Shown: positions 11,579-22,065 of the stretch, piece by piece
How the letters are laid out: each line of letters starts with the position of its first letter
How positions within the stretch are numbered: the first letter of the stretch is position 1
DNA from: Macrophomina tecta
Lineage: Eukaryota; Ascomycota; Dothideomycetes; Botryosphaeriales; Botryosphaeriaceae
Assembly (NCBI GenBank): GCA_024180945.1
Contig: JAKSGN010000036.1
Coordinates: 1,984,001 to 2,048,000, forward strand
Direction: 5' to 3'
Length of the DNA: 64,000 nt
Translations under genes and position numbers: made by a program
Notes under the pieces: model-generated
Told to the model about the DNA's origin: nothing
The model's input: only the letters and a program-made list of their open reading frames with translations
Database searches by the model: none

Positions 11579-11621
11579 GTGACAGTAAATGAGCAGCTAC
11601 GCAGGACGCAGCTGCCTTGGC

Positions 11622-11810
11622 GCTTCACTGGTTTCGTCCCACCGGGAGACAACACCGCTCGGCTCTGGGACGAGGCGACGGGCGAGGCACTTCAGACACT
11701 GGAGGGCCGTATGGACGCGGTTATTGCCATAGCCTTCTCGCACGATGACAAGGTGGTAGAGTTGGCATCGGAGGAACTGGTCGGTCCTGCTATAGGACAC
11801 CGCGACGGGC
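11622..11810 (+). pseudogene. WD40-repeat relic (NLR/HET-type)
   Basis: A short frame reads GDNTARLWDEATGEALQTLEG, then AFSHDDKVV. This is the strand/turn signature of the highly similar WD40 repeats at the C-terminus of fungal NACHT-WD (HET-E-like) proteins: D-N-T-x-R-L-W-D...TG...TLEGH...AFS-D. One repeat and the beginning of the next are recognisable; the usual GH is GR here. No NACHT domain or other repeats are visible on either side. Read as a leftover of an incompatibility-type NLR gene, not a functional gene. Confidence 0.6.
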
Positions 11811-11964
11811 GCGGACATGCAGACAATCGAGGATTGACCACTGACCTTCCAATTGACCCACGTGGTGGACTGGCAGTCGGACATGCGTCAGAAAAGAGGA
11901 GATTCCTTCATTAACGTTTCAGGAGTTAGCTCGTACATATCAGTTAATCTCACCAGGTTTAACC

Positions 11965-12912
11965 TCACCTTTCGTTGTTACTGCCGGTCGTATTGCCAAG
12001 CATAAAAATATCTATTCTCCCTGTTGTTGGTTCGATTGTCCTTCTATTGGAGTTCCGTACGCTGTCATCTCGAGCGACAATGCATGAAAGATCCACAAAA
12101 TCGGGCGCCGTACTCGTTGAGGACGACACTGTGGATGCCTTGGCAATCTTCACTAGCTTTCCGAGAATGGCGTATTCCAGTTTAAGCTTGAAACTGTAAA
12201 CCATCGGCTTGAATGTAACTTGGACAGCGTAGTAACCGGCATATTGAATGGCAATGACGGAAGCATCCATGAGGATTATGATGAGATTGATGACGAGAAG
12301 TTGGTTTAAGATGCCCTTGTGGCGGCCATTGGGTTGAAGCTTCAGCATTTTGGCTGTTTCCCGGATGTATAATGTTGATATTAGAACCTCTTGCAGACAG
12401 AATCCGATGAGCTGTATGCGTTCCATGGTATTATATCCGTCGACAAAGCGTTCGGAAGGGGTTTGCGAATTAGTACCGAACTCGAGGAGTGAAGTAGGTA
12501 TATGAAGGATTATAGCGTCGGTTATAATCATCCAAAGGACTCCGCGTAGGATCTTTCGGTTTTGAAGAACCAGGTGGAGTCGCGACCATAACACCATAGA
12601 TTGGCCCGTTACCATACCCCACCAGCTGGTGACGACCATAGCGATTAAGAGCTTGCCGTTATGGGAAATTTGGAACAATTTTAGGAGAAAAGCAAGAGCG
12701 TGTGGAATAATACTGATGGATGCGACGAGTAAACTCCAGAAATAAGATCCCCTATATCTTTTAAATGTTGTAAAAACAAGCACCAAGAGTTCAATAGAGT
12801 TACACCAAGCGACAGCGATGAAGGAGGCAAATATACATTCCAGCGCACGACTGCCGCCAGTATATCCCCCTGAGAGGCCGTTACTGCTGTGAGAGTCGTT
12901 GAAGATCGACAT
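11965..12912 (-). CDS. Integral membrane protein, DUF7703-like
   Basis: 315 residues in one uninterrupted frame from ATG at 12,912. About six to seven hydrophobic segments: 25-47, 57-79, 89-110, 122-145, 165-184 and 202-232. The conserved-looking motif YTGGSRALECIFASFIAVAWCNSIE precedes and spans the first segment (only pieces are quoted; residues 17-41). The tail from ~255 is polar, serine/threonine-rich and probably cytosolic. The pattern fits the fungal DUF7703 seven-helix family of unknown function. No intron is needed and no damage is seen, so it is probably a real host gene. The alternative is another seven-helix fungal receptor-like family. Confidence 0.75.
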   Translation of the reverse strand: MSIFNDSHSSNGLSGGYTGGSRALECIFASFIAVAWCNSIELLVLVFTTFKRYRGSYFWSLLVASISIIPHALAFLLKLFQISHNGKLLIAMVVTSWWGMVTGQSMVLWSRLHLVLQNRKILRGVLWMIITDAIILHIPTSLLEFGTNSQTPSERFVDGYNTMERIQLIGFCLQEVLISTLYIRETAKMLKLQPNGRHKGILNQLLVINLIIILMDASVIAIQYAGYYAVQVTFKPMVYSFKLKLEYAILGKLVKIAKASTVSSSTSTAPDFVDLSCIVARDDSVRNSNRRTIEPTTGRIDIFMLGNTTGSNNER

Positions 12913-13939
12913 GGAGGATACGGGTATGTTTCTGTGCCACGGGATCCAAAGGCAGTATAACGACGAAGCACCTTGTGAAATATAGTGAACCGCTATGAAT
13001 CGAAAAGGAAGACGGCTTGATGAGGGGAAATAAAAAGCAAGTTTAGAGGATATCTCGCATCTCGTGAGATGCAGAATGGTGGACAGTGATTAACTGTATC
13101 TTTGTAAGGATGTTCTCAAGCGAATCCTGTGCAAGTCTATAGGCTATTGGCTAAAATTACTTGGAGAGCATGTGGCTTATTTAAACTTTCTATGGCAGGT
13201 TTTCAACTAACTCCCGGCGTCGTCTCTACCCCAACGCCATGTCCCTCCCTGCGAAGCGCGAAATGGAATTTGACCATAAACTCATCGCGTTCTCAATCCC
13301 ATATAATCCCATTATCGATTTAGGCGACAGTAGCCTTTTACATGTGCCTCGTTCCTCGACGTAGATATCTGACGCACAGAAGGTTCAAGCCGTATAAAAG
13401 AGTGCAATAGACAAATGATGAATATGCCTATAGACTTCGCCTGCAACGAGTCCCTACTATTCTGAATCCGCGGTCTTGAGATGGAATCGGAAGGACGTCG
13501 AATGCGTTCACTACTATATCGCGCGATGAGGGAATGATGTGAAACATCGAATGTCGATTGCAATAATTCTAGTTTGTAGTGATAAAGAGTCCGGGTTCTC
13601 GGATTCAGAGCCGATTGGCTAGATCTAACGATTTGGCGTAGGAAAAAGTATTAATTGCGCAAAACAAAGGGGTGGCGTTAAAGAATTAAGAACCGGCAAA
13701 TTACGAACTGTCGGCCAGAATCCCCTTGTTTTTTATGCAACACTTATCATTGCTTCCTTAGGCTCTATATTCCTTCCTCGGTATCCCCTACACCTCGGAT
13801 CTTCTACTTTTCCTCGGATGTTCTCAATTCCTCGGTTATACTGTTTCAGAGTCATGTATTTAAGGACACTCATTCTCCTTCAGTTACTAGGTGGTGCCCT
13901 GGTGTTGGAACATAAGTCAATCAATTCGCACTGAATCAC
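12913..13939. other. Intergenic, no gene recognised
   Basis: The upstream flank of the DUF7703-like gene followed by AT-leaning sequence. Short frames on both strands lack motifs and look like noise. Confidence 0.4.
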
Positions 13940-14813
13940 AGTGCGGCGCCGTGCTTTTTTCGGTCCAACACCTGGTCATATGGGAATCACGGGAAACGAG
14001 GAGGCCGATCAGCTAGCGAAGGCAGCCATCGATCTACTAAACGATGAACAAGGGCCGGCATCGGTATCCTGGACAAGGCGGAGGAATAGGGAGGAGAGGT
14101 CGCGTATCTACGAGGCTTGGTGGGAGGAGCACCAAACACCAACCTACCGGCACCTAGGCCTCAAGATAAGAAAAGGAAGGAACCCTGAACTAGCACTGCC
14201 AAGGCAGACGCTGCATCGGCTACTAGCCGAAAGAACGGGACACGGGGATTTCGCCGAATATCACAGACGCCTTAAGCATGAAAGGGCAAAACTTACCTGT
14301 AAATGCGGCGCTGAGAAAGCGCAATGGCACTTTATCGACTGCCGCCTAGCAGCCGGCTGGGGGTATCCGGGAGTCGCGACGAGGGCAGAGAAGCTTAAGG
14401 GCCTCCTCGGACAAACGGGGTGGTTTCTGTTCCAAAGCCTTGTTGAATCAACAGAGGTGTTCCGGGGCGGAAGCGAGGCACCGCAAACGGATTAAGCCGC
14501 GAACCTAAATCGCGGAGTGCTGGGGACGGCCAGCAAGGCGGCTGCACAGCAGGACTTGTAATAAAAACTGGGTAGGAAGCGGAGGATCTCATTTGTCCAG
14601 CGAAAAGGTGGCTACTCCACCCGTCAACAAGCCCCATGGGAGGCAAACTGGCTATAAAGTTAGTACAGATAGACGTTAATACCATCATCATCTCCTTCAG
14701 TTAGAAGGACAGGCAGAAATTGAAGGCAGAAATTCGATTCTTTCTTCTGACCTCACCGAGTTCGGGCCTGAGGCCCACCCAAATTCGACACAAATCAAAT
14801 CAAATCAAATCTA
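13940..14813 (+). mobile_element. LINE-C, 5'-truncated 3' end of a third LINE family
   Basis: Begins within RNase H coding sequence and ends in a pentanucleotide array (CAAAT)n at about 14,790-14,811. Only the last ~0.9 kb is present, as expected of incomplete reverse transcription. Its sequence differs from LINE-A and LINE-B, so it is a separate family. Confidence 0.75.
13953..14495 (+). pseudogene. LINE-C ORF2 C-terminus (RNase H end)
   Basis: About 180 codons. The beginning reads PGHMGITGNEEADQLAKAAI, the last conserved block of RNase H with its aspartate. A cysteine-rich C-terminal motif follows (CKCGAEKAQWHFIDC), equivalent to CECGEVES..LLDC in LINE-A. Natural stop TAA at 14,493. Missing endonuclease, RT and most of RNase H. 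Confidence 0.8.
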
Positions 14814-16183
14814 AAGTGAAGGCCAAAATCCGTAACAGACTGGGGCGTCCGGGCGACTGGTGAAACATGTTACTTGCTTAAGGCAAGTAAACAAGCAAGT
14901 CTCCTTGATAGGATTTACTCGTTGACCACCCTATGCAGAACAGGTTGCAGACAATATGTGAAAAGGCATTCGGAGATGGTTCCGTGCGTAGCCAGCATCA
15001 CCGCTCAGGTAGAAAGCTGCGCGTCACCTATGCATGCAAGCCAGAGACCCTAGCATGACACAGGTCGACAGGAGTGGGTACAAGGCTCACCGGCCAACCG
15101 GAACGGAATCCGGAGCCTAAGCAGCTGAAGCTAAACCTCTTGGCGCACACGCTACCGTTGTTCAGGGCGTCGTTAGCGGTCGCAGGGCGCATTTGGTCGA
15201 AGATGATAATCTAGCATGAACGGCTGAGGTAATGACGATCATCTGCACATAGGGACCGTTTCGCAGCGGTGTGCCTCGGAAAATGCCACACCCTCGAGAG
15301 CTACTGCGCTACAGTGCTCAACTCTACTCCGCGGAGAGCACCACGGCTAGGCTTCGAACGCCATACGGCGGCTTGCGGAAGATCGAGCCGCTCTGCATGG
15401 CTTCACAACAGTATGGCCCACCTGCGAACTGAGCTAGCAGCTTTCGGATATGCGGTTTCTGCCAGTTGAAATAAAGAGTTTGAAAGGGACGAAGCACCGG
15501 TCTTTCTGGGATGTGCCTGAGTGGGGCCTTGCAATAGTGACTTCTGTCGATTGTCTCTCTGGATGGCGCTGCGCGGCTGTCCCTCTTTTAGGGTTATCGC
15601 TTTACTGGCGGTGGCTAATCATGTCCTTGTGATAATTTAATCGTTGGGTGGTTTCTTAGGTTGGGATGGCTGTCCGTGCGGTAACAGGCATCCAGATTAG
15701 GAGCCACACCTTTGGCCACGAGTGAGAAAGTTTTCGCGAGAATTGAGCGTTGGCGGGCTGTAGGGAGATCCGACTTAGTAGCCGCACGCGGACGGTGAAT
15801 GTCTGCGGCTTGGTTTAGGTATACTGCTCGCTGCGCGTCTTTTTCGTTTCTTTCGGCTATTCCGGGCCTTAGTTCAAGCTTTCGATTAACATTGAGCCGA
15901 TTGATTTGATCTGATTCGATTCATTGAGCCGTCCGTACTTTACCGAATCATCACGATGCATCATATAACCAAGCAATGAATCAAATCGTACTCATAATTT
16001 TGGAGCCCTTACAGCACATTCTCCATTATATACAGAAATCTTGCTCAAGTCGGTCTAAGAATCGGTGCCGCCAGTAGTCGTGCATCGCGGGCACGACTGC
16101 TTATGCCTTCCTTTTTTTTTTTTTTTTTTTTTTAAATTTATGTTGCAATGCACTAGCCATTCCATTGTTTCTACAGTCTTCTT
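14814..16183. other. Intergenic, with 22-T tract
   Basis: No convincing gene over ~1.4 kb. A run of 22 T (16,112-16,133) lies just beyond the 3' end of the rhodopsin-like gene. A degenerate gattt/gattc run is at about 15,897-15,925. Small frames here have no recognisable motif. Confidence 0.45.
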
Positions 16184-17578
16184 TTACCCGGTTGATGGCT
16201 CACTTGGTAGAATAACCTCCTGGCTGTCTCCATGAGTCTTCTGTGTTGAATTGAGCGTGCTAAGGCCGTGCAGATATGATTTTTTAGTCCTTTTAGAATT
16301 CCGCAACTCCAAATTGTACGCTTGCTGGTCTGAATCAGGGACCCGGGAAACTGTAGATCGAGTGCTTAGCCTGAGCAGGCTGCTGACTGCGGGAAACTGC
16401 CGAAGGAAGGGCCGCAAGCTAGGAATGCACGAGCAGACTATAAGACTGCAAATTTCGACTGATGACCAATTTAATGCCACGACGAGAGAGTCTATAGAGA
16501 GCTTGATTAATTTCTTATTCGGGTTCTACGCTATGTTTGATACAGGCAATCGGCCAAACCTAATACTTACAAGTAACATCTGCGTCTATCTTAGATAAAA
16601 ATGGTGCACGGATGATGCTGATAACACAGACTCTATGATGCAATCAATAACAGTGCTCTGCTGAATGGACGCTCAGGGCCTAACTTACAGTAACCCAAGA
16701 GAAAACATGGCCATCACACCAATTTTCCTTCCCAAACTTGTCTGGAGCCTTTGCAGCGCTGGGATCGGTAGGAGGAACAAGGCTAAATCCGTCGCAAGTT
16801 TGACCGCGAATGCGACGTGGTAAAACGTGCGTAGGTCCATACAACTCCCCTTAGTGGTTGGCCGCCAAAGCTTTCGTATGGGCTTGCACTGTAGGCACAC
16901 CACAACTGTCTCTTCGATGTACTCCGCTACAAGCACTACGGTAAGACTCAAAATAATTCTGCGGAATAGCTGGTCCGGGAAGACACGCAGGTATAGGGCA
17001 GCAAAGGAGAGCTTAGAGGCGACGAATGAGGCGATATAGGATAGTTGCATGAGAAACTGGATCTATGCCTTGGTTAAGCCCGTCTTCATAAGTCAGCATG
17101 TAGTATAAGAGACCTACCTTTCTAAAAGTAATGAAATCACTTTCAGGCACAGCACGCAAATGATAGCCAAGGCCGAATTTGGTTCCTAGCTTAATATTAG
17201 AACAGGCATAATTTTCCATCTCCAGAGCCGCAAAGGAAGCTAGCGTGACATATTTATTTTCCTTACCAACACAACAGGCAATGAATAGTATCATGCCAGC
17301 TACCTAAGTAGAAGAGGGAATTAGTGATATTAACTTTTCCTTTTGGTTGTGGTTGTAAGCTTACATATGCGCATGTTACGAGGTCTATTAATTTTCGGAT
17401 TAGAATCTGGAATAAGGGCATCATTTTGTTAGGACTTACAATCATCCAATCCAATTGCCTTCTTGATGAAGAGTCGAGTGTAGAGCCGAATACCGATGGC
17501 GATGGTGGAAAGGCAGATGAGCGAAATATTGCAGTTTAGGACACTTGATGCCTTGCTATCAGAGTTATTAGAAGCCAT
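16184..17578 (-). CDS. Fungal rhodopsin-domain (Pth11-like) membrane protein, 5 exons
   Basis: Reading five exons on the minus strand gives 352 residues with every junction in phase: 17578-17440, 17299-17118, 17056-16689, 16632-16571 and 16491-16184. Introns are 140, 61, 56 and 79 bp, all with GT(A)AGT/GTAGGT donors and AG acceptors. The product has about seven helices and the family signatures IRLYTR..IKKAIGLDD after helix 1, LSYIASF..SKLSFAALYLRVFP, CKPIRKLW, and NWSSVEICSLIVCSCIPSLRP in the last helix. This fits the fungal rhodopsin domain of Pth11-like receptors, which sit in the plasma membrane; ligand unknown and no CFEM domain. The start is the ATG nearest helix 1; a longer in-frame start at 17782 is possible. 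The acceptors of introns 1 and 4 are the least certain. Confidence 0.8.
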
Positions 17579-18788
17579 TGCCAAACTAGTGAATGCGGGC
17601 TTCAAGATGCCTAAGTAGCGGCAGACTATGGTGGCTGAATGATTTAGCAACGAAGGCAAGTGGACTATTATACTGGCGACGGAATACATATGCGAACTCA
17701 ATACCACAGAGACGATTTCAACCGCAAAGAAAGAATTTATTAGGGTTGAATCCGAAATTGGTGGCGTGCAAAAAGTAGCCAATGGGTTAGATGATGTTAT
17801 CCACCTAGTTTCAAATGTCGTAGTGAAGAAAATCCGCCACGGAAGATGTTGGAACGAAAAAGCGTGACGCCACGCTCAGAAATCTAAGCTGACAGGCGTT
17901 CCTTAAATCCAACAGAAGATCAACAAGCCCTAAGGTTTATCTCCAAGCCACATTCCAGTCAAGTCTGGAATAAAGTCACTATAATCCATTCCTCCACGCA
18001 TAAAGAGTAGCCTGGGCCACCTCATTCAGAGGGAAAACCAGGCATAGAGCCGCTGAGGATGAGCTCGTTAGCAAATTTGGGCCGTCTTATATTATGCACT
18101 GTTAGCATACACCAGATACGCCGGCTCAGAGGATGCTTCCCCACAAACCTCTATCAGCCTACTACCAGCGAAACCTGTTTTAATCGGAAGTTGCCATGTT
18201 ACAGTAGTCGATGCCACGCTCTCTAATCACCGCATCGGCAAGTTCCGCGACCACACAACTAAAAATTAGCGCGAAGGGCTGCAAGCCACTTAACACGCCA
18301 TGAATATATTTTCAAAGGCCTTGACCTGTTGCAGAGGCTATACAGTAGGCGTTCTAACATAACCCTTCAGCGCTCTTGTCATTAGCGGTTTCCAACAGTA
18401 ACGGCTAGAGCTCGAGTCTGAGGCCCTAAAACTCAAAGTCCCGCCTTGGTTTCTACGTCGTCCGCGTTATGATCGCCTGTCTCTATCGAGAATTCAAGGG
18501 TTGCGCCTGCGCTCTAGGTTGCGGCTGCTGGGAGCCATTTCCTACGTCACCCGCGTCTGGGGCCTAGTATGTCCCCATCCGTCGATTCGGCGGATGCGCG
18601 CTAAAAGCCTGCGGCAGTTTAGCATCCTCCTATTGCTGGGGTACGTGAGCTTAGGGCGATCAGAGCACGGTGATAATTCAACGGCTCTTAGAGAGCCAGG
18701 CAGAATTCAATTCACTCTTTCTGACCCCAGGACTTCGACATAAAAAGAATGTGCAATGTTGAATTTAGGATACTTCGACCCGCTGGCC
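17579..18788. other. Intergenic, no gene recognised
   Basis: The promoter side of the rhodopsin-like gene and the downstream side of the next minus-strand gene. A plus-strand frame at 18,501-18,743 (80 codons) has no recognisable motif and is not called. Confidence 0.4.
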
Positions 18789-20174
18789 TTATATTCTACA
18801 CGCGGCTAGATCAGCACACGGCCAGGACCTGACAGCTTCGGCTGCATGTGCGACTGCCATGTCGTGGCACCTCTTCCATTGAGCGTCGATTTCGGACCAT
18901 TTTTGCTCCGTTAACTTATACGTTTCTGATGTAACACCGAAATGCTCTCGAGTGCGAACCTGGTGTTTGGTGTAGTTGCGACGTGCCTGCTCCCACCTGG
19001 CGAATAGTTCGCGGCATGCGGCGGCATCGCACACCTCAGGCACATAAGGCTCCGGGGATATCGTGAAGTTGGCGTGTCCAAGATTTATCGACCACTTGTT
19101 ATGCTTGTCATCGTAATCGGTCATTGGTGGGATGTCTGAATACAGTAATACGTGGTTCGGACCACTATATCTGAACGAGGCGAGAGAACGTCTTAGAGAT
19201 GATGTCGGAGTCTGGACAGAAGATGCCACTGGGATTCCCAAAGCACTGCTTATCGCCGCAAAGGCAGCACAGGACTCGACAACAGGAGGGGATTGCAAGG
19301 GCGACTGCCAGGTTGATTCCTCCGGCGGTCGCTTGTCCGCAATCAGAGGCGGGAGCAGAGGTGTTGAAGTGAGCGCCTCGCGGTCAATTGGTTCGAATGC
19401 GAGGGCTGTCGTGACAATATCGACCGGCGAGTTTGAAGTTGGCCTGTCTTCGTACGCCCCTGAAACGAAAGCAGGAATAGGAGGAAGCTCGGTCTCGCTG
19501 ATATTGAGAGAGCGGCGTGGAACGGAACTCGCCAGCGATGATGACCAACAAGAGCGCTCACTAGGTGGAGTTGACGTGTGAATATCTTCCCTAGAGAGCG
19601 AAGACACAGCCCTACAGCCCATCCACTGCCTTGTTAATGAGGGAAACCGCGCGCTGACGCGCGACCCAATGCTGTTGGCAGGCGACTCGCGCAGTCCCCG
19701 ACGCCTCGGTAGAGGCTTCACATCGCTATCATCACCGATGGGGCTATTGCAGTGCGGGCAGCCTTCAGTGACGCCTATTTTATTGTTAGGAGTAGAAGCA
19801 AATACAGAAACATGGCACCACGTACTGCATAGACACCATGCTCCTTGACTGCCCTCTAGGTCTTCCTCTACGGTTCTCACTTCTGGCTTGAACGGTTCTT
19901 CGATAGAGTCCTCCGCTAACCTTGGAAGTTTGCTTAAAGAGGCCATACTATTTACGTGCTTGTATGAGGATGGCGGCAACGATGAGGTGAAGGATACAGA
20001 GCTCGAATGCGTTAGGTGGTCGTGTGCGGCGGACATAAGATTTAACGGTGTGGAGCCCTTGGAGGCGGAAAGAGTCGAGTCAGCAGAGGCCGCGGAGACG
20101 CGCTCGTCAATGGTGGACGAGCCGGCCTGAGAGTTCTTGGCTGCAACCAATCTGGGGAGCATTAGAGGCTTCAT
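18789..20174 (-). CDS. Conserved-looking ascomycete protein of unknown function
   Basis: 461 codons from ATG at 20,174. The N-terminal two thirds are serine/proline-rich and probably disordered. The last ~120 residues look folded (YSDIPPMTDYDDKHNKWSIN, then HANFTISPEPYVPEVCD and RNYTKHQVRTREHFG..YKLTEQKWSEID), ending in helix. I recall similar C-termini in uncharacterised filamentous-fungal proteins but cannot name a family. A cysteine cluster at ~112-142 (WCLC...CPHC) suggests zinc binding. A possible in-frame 51-bp intron at 19,775-19,825 (GTACGT...CTAAC...TAG) would remove 17 residues and bring WCLC and CPHC together; both forms stay open. Probably a real host gene. Confidence 0.7.
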   Translation of the reverse strand: MKPLMLPRLVAAKNSQAGSSTIDERVSAASADSTLSASKGSTPLNLMSAAHDHLTHSSSVSFTSSLPPSSYKHVNSMASLSKLPRLAEDSIEEPFKPEVRTVEEDLEGSQGAWCLCSTWCHVSVFASTPNNKIGVTEGCPHCNSPIGDDSDVKPLPRRRGLRESPANSIGSRVSARFPSLTRQWMGCRAVSSLSREDIHTSTPPSERSCWSSSLASSVPRRSLNISETELPPIPAFVSGAYEDRPTSNSPVDIVTTALAFEPIDREALTSTPLLPPLIADKRPPEESTWQSPLQSPPVVESCAAFAAISSALGIPVASSVQTPTSSLRRSLASFRYSGPNHVLLYSDIPPMTDYDDKHNKWSINLGHANFTISPEPYVPEVCDAAACRELFARWEQARRNYTKHQVRTREHFGVTSETYKLTEQKWSEIDAQWKRCHDMAVAHAAEAVRSWPCADLAACRI

Positions 20175-20337
20175 GTCCTCCCGTGTAGTGGAGAGGTAGA
20201 TTGTGCTGTGCTAGCAGTTCCCATCACCACTTAAATACTACAGAGTGGGAATTACAGGAGCGTAGACGGCGGCAGAGGGCGTCTAAGAACGGACTTAGTG
20301 CATATGTGGCTAAATTGGACTAGGGACGATCTTGTAT

Positions 20338-20368
20338 AAGCTGGCCACCCCTAGAAGCTGGCCACCCC
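20338..20368 (+). repeat. Duplicated terminal motif of pogo-1, left end
   Basis: Two copies of AAGCTGGCCACCCC at 20,338-20,351 and 20,355-20,368, just after a TA at about 20,335-20,338. The same arrangement (a repeated CCACCC-ending motif after TA) forms the left end of pogo-2 at 61,657. A matching inverted copy was not found to the right, so this end is taken as the terminal repeat of an element that has lost its other end. Confidence 0.55.
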
Positions 20369-20423
20369 ACCAAACTCATTCCACCCTACTCACGCAGCGA
20401 ATTCTCACCACATCGTCATTTAA

Positions 20424-21743
20424 ATGGATCCCTATGAATATGCTCTTCCACAGGCAATTACAGACTTCCAATCAGGCGAATACACATCTATTCGAGCCGC
20501 TGCAATAGCGCATAACGTCTCGCGAAGCACGCTCGGCGCCCGAATCAACGGCACCGCGTCTCGACGCGATATCAGTCATCAACAGCAGCAAAGGCTAACA
20601 CCTTTGCAAGAAGAATTTCTTGTTGAATGGATACTCGAAGAAGATAAACGCGGATATCCTCCTTCACACGCACGCGCTCGAGAAATGGCCTCGCGAATCC
20701 TACGTTCTAACGGCGATACTCAACCACTCGGTCAAAAATGGATATCCAACTTCTTAACGCGTAATCCACGCGTCAAAACAGTCGTCGGCCGCCGTATTGA
20801 AGCTTCTCGCACGCACAGCTGCACACAGCCCGAAATCCAAGCCTTTTTCGACCGTCTAGAACGCGCTATCCACCAACACAACGTTCAAACCGATCATATA
20901 TGGAATATGGATGAGCATGGGCTCGGATTGGGTATTTGTACGAACTCCCAAGTCCTCGCAAGTGCTCAGAAGAAGCGTGCTTACGTGACGGGGCCCCAGG
21001 ATCGCGAATGGGTATCGATACTCGAATCAATCTCAGCGACTGGCAAAAAGACGCGACCGCTTATTATCTTCAAAGGCGGACATCTACAATCAACTTGGTT
21101 CGAAGCCGATACGCCAGACTGGATCTTCACATCGTCAGAGAATGGATGGACGTCAAATAATATCGCAATTGGTTGGCTACAGTCAATATTCATCCCAGAA
21201 ACGAAGGTTGATGACCGACCTCGAATCCTAATCGTAGACGGGCACGGGAGCCACATCAGCGTTGAATTCATGTGGATTTGCAAGCAGAATAACGTCTATA
21301 TTATCTACCTACCACCAAATTCATCTCACGTTCTTCAGCCACTCGATTTATCATGTTTCTCGCCAGTTAAGTCGCGATATCGGTCTCAAATCGCAGCGCT
21401 CGCAACTCTCGACGATTCAGCACCAGTGAAGAAGCATCGCTTCATTCAATACTACCACCTTGCTCGTACAGAGTCACTCACCGATCGCGTTATTCGTAGC
21501 GGGTGGAAAGCCGCCGGAATTAGCCCGTGGAATCCCATCAGAAGCAATCTATTCATCCCAGGTCGCTCAGCCGCCTATTACACCACCACGCGCCTCTCAA
21601 ATATCGAATTTAGCACACGTACAGCTCTTCCAGACGCCTCAGAGCTCACGGCAGCTTTATCAGCTCAGTCAATCCGCTCAAACACAAGAAAGAATCGGGC
21701 GAGACCTCCGTGTCATCCTTCAAAAGGCGGGCAAGGCGCTTGA
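20424..21743 (+). CDS. Pogo/Fot-type DDE transposase (pogo-1)
   Basis: 439 codons, uninterrupted. An N-terminal psq-type helix-turn-helix (residues ~1-45: SIRAAAIAHNVSRSTL) is followed by a CENP-B-type DNA-binding domain (~55-125: LTPLQEEFLVEWILEEDKRGYPP...ISNFLTRNP). The DDE core has D163 (IWNMDEHGLG), D272 (LIVDGHGSH) and D308 (QPLDLSCF), with 35 residues between the last two, the DD35D layout of Fot/Pot elements. Catalyses cut-and-paste transposition into TA. The ORF looks intact, but the right terminal repeat is missing, so the copy could act only in trans. Confidence 0.88.
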   Translation: MDPYEYALPQAITDFQSGEYTSIRAAAIAHNVSRSTLGARINGTASRRDISHQQQQRLTPLQEEFLVEWILEEDKRGYPPSHARAREMASRILRSNGDTQPLGQKWISNFLTRNPRVKTVVGRRIEASRTHSCTQPEIQAFFDRLERAIHQHNVQTDHIWNMDEHGLGLGICTNSQVLASAQKKRAYVTGPQDREWVSILESISATGKKTRPLIIFKGGHLQSTWFEADTPDWIFTSSENGWTSNNIAIGWLQSIFIPETKVDDRPRILIVDGHGSHISVEFMWICKQNNVYIIYLPPNSSHVLQPLDLSCFSPVKSRYRSQIAALATLDDSAPVKKHRFIQYYHLARTESLTDRVIRSGWKAAGISPWNPIRSNLFIPGRSAAYYTTTRLSNIEFSTRTALPDASELTAALSAQSIRSNTRKNRARPPCHPSKGGQGA

Positions 21744-22065
21744 GCGAGCAAATGCGACCCAGGCAATGCAGCCAGGGTGTCCACCGTCTCGTCAACCGGA
21801 TCGTCACCGATCCGGTGACGGATTACGTAATCCGTTCCGTCATGACCTGATTGGTCCGTCCCGTCCCGTCACAGAGTCGCCCGTTGACGACCGTTGACGA
21901 ATGGCTATTCCCAAAACGGTAATTTCATGGCGTTGCAATATTTTCTCCGCCAAACTCGCCCAAATGGGAGAATGCCTATACAAATTCGCCTATATTCTCC
22001 GCATATGCCTAGAGATATATTTTGTTGCAAGACTGCAAATTTGCCAAGCCTGGAGAAATTTTTTT
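21744..22065. other. Short spacer between pogo-1 and MULE
   Basis: Holds quasi-palindromic tracts (around 'gtcaccgatccggtgac' and 'acggattacgtaatccgt', 21,800-21,842) and a repeated 'cgttgacga'. No gene. The palindromes may be remnants of the missing pogo-1 right end. Confidence 0.4.

Noticed and set aside
16101..16140. 22-T tract as the poly(A) tail of an antisense retroelement
   Set aside because: No LINE or SINE-like sequence adjoins it, and the LINEs here use short tandem arrays, not poly(A).
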